Shown here piece after piece: positions 7,083 through 12,921 of a stretch of 23,438 nucleotides of DNA (its first letter is position 1; each line of letters begins with the position of its first letter). The DNA comes from a virus. Both the position numbers and the translations under genes were made by a program. The stretch is taken from positions 1-23,438 of IMG/VR virus record IMGVR_UViG_3300025671_000541. One strand, given 5' to 3'. The notes under the pieces are model-generated. The model ran no database searches, was not told the origin of the DNA, and saw nothing but the letters and a program-made list of their open reading frames with translations.

Positions 7083-7203
7083 ACTCTCCGTACTTTCCTA
7101 ATACTGCTCTTACGGTTCCGTTCTTATTTAGACGAACCACTTTCCCGTCCTTAATCTGGACAGAGTTAAAACCGTGATGGGTCTTATGTTGTCCAGATGA
7201 CAT
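7060..7203 (-). CDS. small basic protein (47 aa), easily missed
   Basis: A short frame of 47 codons: MSSGQHKTHHGFNSVQ, then IKDGKVVRLNKNGTVRAVLG, ending KYGEYGKQKRS. It reads like a real beta-hairpin sequence, with no low complexity. It fills what would otherwise be a 120-base gap in a gap-free gene array. The ATG shares one base with the stop of the 97-aa gene (TAATG), and the end overlaps the next gene by 23 bases in another frame. The charge is positive, like its neighbours. The function is unknown. The evidence is position, coupling and composition. Confidence 0.65.
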   Translation of the reverse strand: MSSGQHKTHHGFNSVQIKDGKVVRLNKNGTVRAVLGKYGEYGKQKRS

Positions 7204-7496
7204 TATTTGATTCTGCCTTTTTTGTCGTAGCGACGTCCTTGTAGGATTGCTCCGGCAAGTTGACCAAGGTCTTTCTTATTAGAAGCTGCGGCAGCATTAG
7301 CTCTAGCTTTAGCAGCAGGGCGCATTGAAGGTGGTACAGTACGTGCTTCATTCTGTGCTCCAATTGTTTTACGATAACTGCCAGCATATTGACCAACTTC
7401 TTTTTTAATATTTCCAACGTATTTGCCTACAGTGCTAGCAGCTTTTTGAATTGGATTATACCCACTGGTATCGTAAAAAGATTTACGCATTGCCAT
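7203..7496 (-). CDS. basic protein of unknown function (97 aa)
   Basis: A Lys/Arg/Ala-rich protein: RKSFYDTSGYNPIQKAASTV, GKYVGNIKKEVGQYAGSYRK, then PPSMRPAAKARANAAAASNK, DLGQLAGAILQGRRYDKKGR. Two amphipathic helices are likely (about 14-45 and 76-88). There is no Cys, signal peptide or known motif. It lies within the block of basic proteins, with TAATG junctions at both ends. The start has no strong ribosome-binding site (the preceding codons are almost all Lys), so it probably depends on translation of the 49-aa gene upstream. Confidence 0.7.
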   Translation of the reverse strand: MAMRKSFYDTSGYNPIQKAASTVGKYVGNIKKEVGQYAGSYRKTIGAQNEARTVPPSMRPAAKARANAAAASNKKDLGQLAGAILQGRRYDKKGRIK

Positions 7497-7645
7497 TATT
7501 TCTTTTTCGCTTTCTTCTTAACGGCTTTCTTCTTGGCCTTCATCATCATGGCCTTTTCTTCCATCTTCTCAGCCTTTGCATACATCTTGGCTGCCTTCTT
7601 ACCCTTAGCTGTGTAAGGGAACTTTTTTCCGCTAACCATTGGCAT
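7496..7645 (-). CDS. tiny Lys-rich protein (49 aa), easily missed
   Basis: Forty-nine codons: MPMVSGKKFPYTAKGKKAAK, then MYAKAEKMEEKAMMMKAKKK and a tail of AVKKKAKKK. Nearly half the residues are Lys, so it is among the most basic products here. The first 15 residues have a defined pattern (SGKKFPYTAKGK); the rest is probably one charged helix. An AGGAGG ribosome-binding site lies eight to nine bases before the ATG. The ATG shares a base with the upstream stop, and the TAA shares a base with the downstream ATG. A role in binding nucleic acid is only inferred from charge. Confidence 0.75.
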   Translation of the reverse strand: MPMVSGKKFPYTAKGKKAAKMYAKAEKMEEKAMMMKAKKKAVKKKAKKK

Positions 7646-7914
7646 TAAATTAACCCTCCTGTTGAGTCGTCCGCTTTGAACGCCTTTCCTGCTCTGTTAC
7701 TTACCTCAACTGCCACTTGTATATCTTTCATACGAGTTGATGACGGTTGAATCCCTTGTGCTCTAGCATCTCTATAAGCCTGCAACTCAGCATCCCACTT
7801 CTTGGTAGACATACTGGTTCTAGTTGATGCTTCTCCTGCGTTAAGGCTTATGCCTAGGATTTTGCATCCAAAGCAACCTTCTACATCTGTAGGATGTGTA
7901 CTTCTGTGTAACAT
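7645..7914 (-). CDS. small protein with His/CxxC motif (89 aa)
   Basis: The N-terminus (MLHRSTHPTDVEGCFGCKIL) holds His residues at 3 and 7 and a Cys-x-x-Cys pair, a possible zinc or other metal site. It is followed by a helical region (WDAELQAYRDARAQGIQP) and a short C-terminus. From memory, proteins with HP..VEGCFGCK near the start are frequent in the structural clusters of actinobacterial and other aquatic phages, without a known function. GGGGG lies three to four bases before the ATG, and the stop overlaps the ATG of the 49-aa Lys-rich gene. Confidence 0.75.
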   Translation of the reverse strand: MLHRSTHPTDVEGCFGCKILGISLNAGEASTRTSMSTKKWDAELQAYRDARAQGIQPSSTRMKDIQVAVEVSNRAGKAFKADDSTGGLI

Positions 7915-7921
7915 ATTCCCC

Positions 7922-8173
7922 CTATACAGTTTCTACTGTGTACCCCGCTGCTTCTAGCGATGCTTTTTCTGCAGATGAAATTTCATAACGGTGACCACCC
8001 AAGTAATACAAGTCAGCATTAGCCAAATCTTCAGCATACGGAAAACGTTCTTGACGATAGACATCATTCTCCTTGATTACAGTGATACCACGTTCCAGTT
8101 TATATCTGTAGTGCAGTACGTTGTCTCCTGCAGGTCCTTCAGATACTGTTGGTGGTGTGAAGTAGAAAGCCAT
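7922..8173 (-). CDS. small structural-region protein of unknown function (83 aa)
   Basis: The first gene after the major capsid gene. It is beta-rich and aromatic: MAFYFTPPTVSEG, HYRYKLERGITVIKEND, RFPYAEDLANADLYYLGGHR, ending EKASLEAAGYTVETV. A strong AGGAG lies five bases before the ATG. The position suggests a capsid-associated or head-completion protein, but I recognise no family and cannot decide. No Cys or membrane segment is present. Confidence 0.72.
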   Translation of the reverse strand: MAFYFTPPTVSEGPAGDNVLHYRYKLERGITVIKENDVYRQERFPYAEDLANADLYYLGGHRYEISSAEKASLEAAGYTVETV

Positions 8174-8200
8174 AGTTCTCCTTTAATGAACTCACCACTA

Positions 8201-8218
8201 GGCAGGGTTTCCCCTGCC
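8201..8218 (-). terminator. GAAA-capped hairpin after the capsid gene
   Basis: A perfect 7-base-pair inverted repeat (GGCAGGG / CCCTGCC) with a four-base loop. Read on the transcribed minus strand the loop is GAAA, a very stable GNRA tetraloop. It lies between the capsid stop (8237) and the next start (8173). There is no following U-run, so complete termination is doubtful. It may partly stop transcription or protect the 3' end of the capsid mRNA. Confidence 0.55.
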
Positions 8219-8236
8219 CAGCAGTCAGTTAATTAA

Positions 8237-9223
8237 CTAAACGGTTGGACGAACAGACGATGCTGTTTCGATACGCCATAGAGATTCTGAACGGTAACGG
8301 TTCCATCCAAGTACGCCGTACCAGCCGATTGGGCGGAGACGCATTAACTTGTCTGTAACTGGACCGATAACTGTGTGTGGTTCTTCTGCAACTGCTTCTG
8401 CAAGAGCCTGTTGACCCATTACGAATGTTGAGAACACACGAACCTGGCTTGCGCCAGCTCCTGAACCAGCCTGTGAGTTTGGTAGGCGTGGTGACTCTAC
8501 GAAAGCAACGCCTTCGTATGTTCCAAGCTCACCTGCGTAGATGTTTGAGGTATCTACGTACTCGTGTGGCTGACGCCATCCTGCAGTTCCTGTTTCAGCA
8601 CGAAGATCGTGTGAAACCTCTGGGTGAATGTAGGAAGCGTATAGAGAACCACGGCGTGGCACAACGTTTGCTGCGCGAAGCTTTGCTACTGCGTAGCGGA
8701 TATCGCGTGACTTGATTGTGTCAGAACCAGTGATGGTTGTGATTGCTGCAGAGGTAGAAAGTGATCCAGCGGATTCGCGGATTACCTGTGATCCACCATT
8801 TAGAACATCACGGACAACTGTGTCGAGTGAGTCATTCATGTTGAATGCAACAATGTTTGCAAGAGCTGGCTCTACATCAGCGAGTGAGAAGAGGTCGAGC
8901 TTGCGAGTTGAAATGATTGAGTTACCATACTCATTGAGGGTGACTGCGACTGTGCTTGTTGCAGGAATTGCAACAGCATCTGGATCAACAGTTTCTGTCA
9001 ATGGTGAGGTAGCTACTGCGAGGTCATTGTAAAGTTGGAACAATACAGATGAACCTGCGTGGGATTGCTGTGCAGGCTTCTTGTCAGCTGCAGCACGGAA
9101 TGACGGAACGGAACGAAGAGCGAACTCTACGAGCTTGTCATACGCCTGAGTAACAAGGTTAGCACCGACAACTGTACCCGCTTGACCTGCTGGCAAAGCA
9201 GCAGAGGTATACAAGTTAGGCAT
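8237..9223 (-). CDS. major capsid protein, N4-gp56 type (328 aa)
   Basis: The shell protein of the head. Family features seen: N-terminal region with TQAYDKLVEFALRSVPSF, then the central VTLNEYGNSIISTRKLDL (about 94-111) with LANIVAFNMNDSLDTVVRDV, then KLRAANVVPRRGSLYASYIH followed by PEVSHDLR (about 181-208). After these come IYAGELGTYEGVAFVESPR and a C-terminus with PIGWYGVLGWNRYR. These fit the N4-gp56 family of HK97-fold capsid proteins as I recall it. It follows the scaffold gene by 26 bases and has AAAGGA upstream of the ATG. No protease or scaffold fusion is seen. The sequence looks complete. Confidence 0.92.
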   Translation of the reverse strand: MPNLYTSAALPAGQAGTVVGANLVTQAYDKLVEFALRSVPSFRAAADKKPAQQSHAGSSVLFQLYNDLAVATSPLTETVDPDAVAIPATSTVAVTLNEYGNSIISTRKLDLFSLADVEPALANIVAFNMNDSLDTVVRDVLNGGSQVIRESAGSLSTSAAITTITGSDTIKSRDIRYAVAKLRAANVVPRRGSLYASYIHPEVSHDLRAETGTAGWRQPHEYVDTSNIYAGELGTYEGVAFVESPRLPNSQAGSGAGASQVRVFSTFVMGQQALAEAVAEEPHTVIGPVTDKLMRLRPIGWYGVLGWNRYRSESLWRIETASSVRPTV

Positions 9224-9249
9224 TTACCTATCCTTTTTGGTCGAAGTGG

Positions 9250-9732
9250 CTACGATTGTGAACCGTAGATAAGTTTTAGGATTTCATCTTCAGAGTTAGC
9301 ATTGTTAATACGAAATGCTATATCTTCAGACTTGTCGGGGGATAAAGCACCACTTGTTACAGCATCTATTTGTCGCAAAGCTGCGACGTCATGCTGACTT
9401 ACTTCCTGCTCTGGTTTAACTTCAAAGCCAAATACATCGGCATTGTTGTCTAACCAAGCTGCGATAGCTTCTTCCGAAGCATCCAAGTCAGATGGTACAA
9501 ATGCGGCAACCTTTGGGTTTACGCCACGGGACGAAAATACGTCCTTTAAAATCCGCTCTCTTTGGGACTTGCTGAGTTCACCTAGTGAACTTTCGAGTTC
9601 CTTGTTTCTCTTTTGCTCAGACTTCAAAGCCTTACGCAGTTTCTTTACAAGGTCAGTTTCCGATTCGTATGATGGCGTAAAGTCATCATCTTCATCTTCG
9701 TCATCCCAGTAGTTATCGCGGTTGTTGCTCAT
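9250..9732 (-). CDS. probable capsid scaffolding protein (160 aa)
   Basis: Probably the internal scaffold that guides shell assembly and is then removed. The N-terminus is extremely acidic (YWDDEDEDDDFTPSYESETD). A charged coiled coil follows at about 25-62 (LVKKLRKALKSEQKRNKELE). The middle is a small helical domain (SRGVNPKVAAFVPSDLDASE) and the C-terminus is helical (EDEILKLIYG). Low Cys, high charge, a coiled coil and a position directly before the capsid gene are all typical of scaffolds, which share little sequence. The start has AAAGGGAG upstream. The first gene after a 119-base gap, it may begin a separately regulated unit. Confidence 0.75.
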   Translation of the reverse strand: MSNNRDNYWDDEDEDDDFTPSYESETDLVKKLRKALKSEQKRNKELESSLGELSKSQRERILKDVFSSRGVNPKVAAFVPSDLDASEEAIAAWLDNNADVFGFEVKPEQEVSQHDVAALRQIDAVTSGALSPDKSEDIAFRINNANSEDEILKLIYGSQS

Positions 9733-9851
9733 AGCAACTCTCCCTTTCTAGTAGTTGGCGCACGCCTCAATATCTACAGGGGAATAGATATTGGCTCGTA
9801 CTATCGGTCTAATACACCGCATGGGGCCGATAGATCCATGTCGGGATTCTG
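9733..9851 (-). promoter_or_regulatory. 119-base gap with two inverted repeats
   Basis: No credible gene fits here. One perfect inverted repeat pairs 9768-9776 (CAATATCTA) with 9785-9793 around an eight-base loop. Another pairs 9801-9807 (CTATCGG) with 9827-9833 across 19 bases. Neither has a U-run, so they are not clear terminators, and I see no convincing -35/-10 pair. The gap separates the internal-protein genes from scaffold and capsid. A processing site, a phage-specific promoter or a scaffold leader are possible. Confidence 0.45.
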
Positions 9852-11699
9852 TTAGAGTAGGCCTATCGCTGTAGAGCGAAGGGCTGTTGTTCCTATTCCA
9901 GACTGTCCTCTAAACGCCTGGATTTCCTGTTCTTTAAGTCTCTTACGACGTTCCGATGCTGTTCCAAGGAACTGCTCGGACTGAAGTTCTTGTTGTACTT
10001 TAGCAGCATCAACTGCACCGCCTGTTAGATTACGCTCATAGATACCAGATAACTTCTCAGTAGGTCTGAGTTGTTCTGATATATTCTCGTATCCTTCGCC
10101 TGCTAGCTGAGTAATCTGTGCCTCACTATAACCAAGTTGTGTGAGACGAGCAGCTTGCTGTCTAGCAAATTCTGTATCTAGTTTGATACCTGTAGCTTCA
10201 GATGCTCTACGGACTGCTTCAGTAGCGAATGCACCAGCAGTACGACGATCTTCAAGAGCTTTAGTACCTACATTTGGGTCTAGGTAAAATGCTGTTAGGT
10301 CCGAAGAAGCATCTATGTATTTAAGTTCCATAAGAGCTTTAACATAGAAAGGATCAGCATTGATAGAACGTAGACGAGCAGCATTAGCACGCTCATCAAG
10401 TTCGGCAACAGACACATCATTCTGCATGTATTTTGTTATTGAGTCGTCATTTTTGAATGCAGTTTTAGCTGTATCGCTAGTGACATACTTATCAATAACT
10501 CTTCTGTAACCTAGAACAAGACCTACAAGTTCACCTGGTTTTTTACGAGTAGTAAGCTTCTCATTGAACTTACCAAAGTCTTTGTAGAATGGTGAATCAA
10601 CTATTTCTCCAGCCTTAGACTGATATGTAGGTAAATATAAATACTGATCTACTACATTTTCAAGTTCGTTAGGAGTTCCAGCAAATTTACCATCTTTAAG
10701 AATAGTTCTAAAATAATTAACGCTATTATCTACAGTAGATTCAGGTAAACCTGCAGCCAGAAGTTTAGCTTTTAAGATTAACCATTGAGTTGCAAATTTA
10801 TCTACTTCTGGTTCAGGCTCAGGTTCAGGTTCTGGTTCTGGTTCTGAAGCAGGAGGAGGAGTTGATCCACCATCGTCAAAGTTTGGACCACTATCCCCAT
10901 AAATAGTACCACCATCATCTTTACCGTCACTGTCTTTACCATCACTATCGCCATCTTTACCTTTACCGTCATCGTCTTTACCGTCACCGTCTTTATCATC
11001 GACTTTAGGTAGCTCTATTTTCGGTAGCTCTATTTTTGGAGGATTTTTTGTGGGATCGTCGGCATCGTCAGGAATTTCTTGAGGAGTTCCTTTGTCAAGG
11101 CCTGAACCAGCAGCAATACCACCAAGAGCAGGAAAGACTCCGTATGGTGGTCTAAGATTAGGTGGAAGATCATCTATCTTTCCAACAATTTTACTTGGTG
11201 TCTTAGGTCCATCGCCATCAGCCGCCTTAGCTGTTTTAGTAGGCGTCTTAGACGTCTTAGGAGCTGCAGGCTTAGGTTTTTCAGCAACTTTAGTTGGAGC
11301 TTTGGTTGTAGTAGACTTAGGTAGATTGCTAGGACCAGGAGCTTCTTCTGCTTTAGGAGCAGCTTTAGGAGCAGTTTTAGGCGTAGTTGTGATAGGTTTA
11401 GGAGCTTCTGCTTTTGCCTCAGTTACTTTAGTTTTTACAGCTTTTTCAACTTGAGCAACAGGACTGTTTTTGGCTGTTGAAGCGCCAAGATCTACAGCTT
11501 TGTCAAGATTCTTTTCTACTGTCTTAGCAAGGGTTTCTATCTTCTTGATATCAGAAACAGTAATATTTGGCTTAGCAAGAATCGCATCAATTTTCTTTTC
11601 AGCTTCTTTAGCAGCTGTTACTGCTTTGTTAGCTTCTAACGCTTTTGGTAGGTCTTTGACAACTTTAACTACTGTCTCAACAACTTTCTTTTTAGCCAT
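9852..11699 (-). CDS. charge-partitioned probable internal virion protein (615 aa)
   Basis: The order of parts is clear. Residues 1-90 are a Lys/Ala/Val helical region. Residues 90-170 are Lys/Pro/Thr/Ala-rich and basic (TTTPKTAPKAAPK; KPKPAAPKTSKTPTKTAK). Residues 233-276 are Asp/Gly/Lys-rich with repeated DxDGK units (KDGDGKDDDG; KDGDSDGKDSDGKDD), which could bind divalent ions. Residues 286-297 are six Glu-Pro units. From 300 onward it is folded and helical, with VAELDERANAARLRSIN, DLTAFYLDPNVGTKALEDRR and QAARLTQLGYSEAQITQLAG. The last part resembles proteins that I recall from the structural clusters of other phages, probably internal or ejected. It ends the three-gene block of large proteins; the start is ATG at 11699, three bases after the previous stop. 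Confidence 0.7.
   Translation of the reverse strand: MAKKKVVETVVKVVKDLPKALEANKAVTAAKEAEKKIDAILAKPNITVSDIKKIETLAKTVEKNLDKAVDLGASTAKNSPVAQVEKAVKTKVTEAKAEAPKPITTTPKTAPKAAPKAEEAPGPSNLPKSTTTKAPTKVAEKPKPAAPKTSKTPTKTAKAADGDGPKTPSKIVGKIDDLPPNLRPPYGVFPALGGIAAGSGLDKGTPQEIPDDADDPTKNPPKIELPKIELPKVDDKDGDGKDDDGKGKDGDSDGKDSDGKDDGGTIYGDSGPNFDDGGSTPPPASEPEPEPEPEPEPEVDKFATQWLILKAKLLAAGLPESTVDNSVNYFRTILKDGKFAGTPNELENVVDQYLYLPTYQSKAGEIVDSPFYKDFGKFNEKLTTRKKPGELVGLVLGYRRVIDKYVTSDTAKTAFKNDDSITKYMQNDVSVAELDERANAARLRSINADPFYVKALMELKYIDASSDLTAFYLDPNVGTKALEDRRTAGAFATEAVRRASEATGIKLDTEFARQQAARLTQLGYSEAQITQLAGEGYENISEQLRPTEKLSGIYERNLTGGAVDAAKVQQELQSEQFLGTASERRKRLKEQEIQAFRGQSGIGTTALRSTAIGLL
10810..10845. repeat. six-unit hexamer repeat coding Glu-Pro
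   Basis: GGTTCA/GGCTCA/GGTTCA followed by three GGTTCT units, with codon-level variation. On the coding strand it gives a run of Glu-Pro pairs, which forms a stiff extended linker between the acidic region and the folded C-terminal part. It may vary in copy number by slippage. Confidence 0.8.
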
Positions 11700-11702
11700 T
11701 AA

Positions 11703-12920
11703 TTAGCCTAACTTTCGTTCGATAATATCGCCAATACCACTGAAAGAGTTAAATGCATCAGGACTGGAATCCCAGTCACTGCTTCCACGCATAATCTCGT
11801 AGGCTTCTATATCTGAAGCTGCACGATAGTTACCTTTTTCATCTTTGTAATTCATCATCTTTTTAATGAGAGGATTGTTCATATCGTATGTCTTGCGCGT
11901 GATAGCAGAAGCAATTTTCATATATTGATCTGCATAATCTTTCAAGTCCTCGCCTCTAGCAAGAATGTCCGCCATGCCAGGATTTAACTTAGCAGCTTGG
12001 TTACGAATCCTTTGTTTTTCTTCTGCTAGTTTTTGTTTAAGTATCTCAGGATCTCCTGTGCCAATTAAAGCAAGTGCTTTGTTGGCTAGTATGTTGAACT
12101 CAGGTTCAACTAAATTATTGTCCTTGTAGGTATTACGCATTTCATCTATAAATGTCTTGACAGCACCACCAGTTTCTGGGGTTACTTTTACGCCACGTTT
12201 CATGAGATAGTTAGCAAGGAAGTTAGTTTGTTCTTCTGCTGTAAAGCCAAGTCCAGAACGAGTGGTTGTAGACTTACCTGTGGTTCCGCCTGTGCTTGTA
12301 GTAGAAGTTCCTTGTGCTGTAGTAGTTACGGCTTCTTTCTTAGCACGAGCATTAAATTTGGCCATAAAGCGATCAATTTCAGACTGTGGCGCACCTTCAC
12401 CATAAGCGGCATAGTATGCTTTAGAAAGCATAGTCTTAGCATCAGACTTATCAATTAGATTAATAGCAGTGGATGCTTCTTTGCTAAACTTAGTCTTAGT
12501 TCCGCCTGCTCCACCTTTATCTAGGTTATCTTGAAGTAAGGTTAAATACTCTACACCATTAAGACGTGACTCTACTACAGCCTCACGGAAAGCCTTAGTA
12601 TCTTCATAACTAAATGTTCCTAGTGGAGTATCTCCCTTGGACATACCAGTAGCACGAAGTAAAGCTTGTAGATAGTTTGCATTATTACCAAACCCGTCAT
12701 TTCTTAACTGAGAACGAAGTGCATCTAGTTCTCTAGCAGCAAGATTGCTGAATGCTACAGGATCTGCTGTAGCAAGTGTACGAGTGTAGAAACTACCCTC
12801 TGCTCTAATACGAGCAGCTAAAGCTGCGGCAGCATTGCTGTTAGCCATAGCACCCATGGAAGAATAGGTTGAAGAGGATATCTGCCTCTCTCGCATCTGG
12901 TTGTATGTTTCGTCTGCCAC
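11703..12920 (-). CDS. probable internal virion protein (405 aa)
   Basis: Mostly helical. The N-terminus (MADETYNQMRERQISSSTYS) runs into an Ala-rich helix (NAAAALAARIRAEGSFYTRT). A middle linker is Thr/Ser/Gly-rich (about 195-222: TTTAQGTSTTSTGGTTGKST). The C-terminal half has EEQTNFLANYLMKRGVKVTP and the helical AEEKQRIRNQAAKLNPGMAD, ending in SFSGIGDIIERKLG. The start is GTG, with AAAGGA five bases before it, two bases after the stop of the giant gene. Family and function are not recognised. A place with the giant protein and the 615-aa protein in an ejected set is inferred from order. Confidence 0.65.
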   Translation of the reverse strand: MADETYNQMRERQISSSTYSSMGAMANSNAAAALAARIRAEGSFYTRTLATADPVAFSNLAARELDALRSQLRNDGFGNNANYLQALLRATGMSKGDTPLGTFSYEDTKAFREAVVESRLNGVEYLTLLQDNLDKGGAGGTKTKFSKEASTAINLIDKSDAKTMLSKAYYAAYGEGAPQSEIDRFMAKFNARAKKEAVTTTAQGTSTTSTGGTTGKSTTTRSGLGFTAEEQTNFLANYLMKRGVKVTPETGGAVKTFIDEMRNTYKDNNLVEPEFNILANKALALIGTGDPEILKQKLAEEKQRIRNQAAKLNPGMADILARGEDLKDYADQYMKIASAITRKTYDMNNPLIKKMMNYKDEKGNYRAASDIEAYEIMRGSSDWDSSPDAFNSFSGIGDIIERKLG

Positions 12921-12921
12921 G

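Noticed and set aside
11092-11454. Plus-strand frame of 120 codons opposite the Lys/Pro-rich region
   Set aside because: Its Leu/Gly/Ala runs simply mirror the Lys/Pro/Ala codons of the 615-aa gene.
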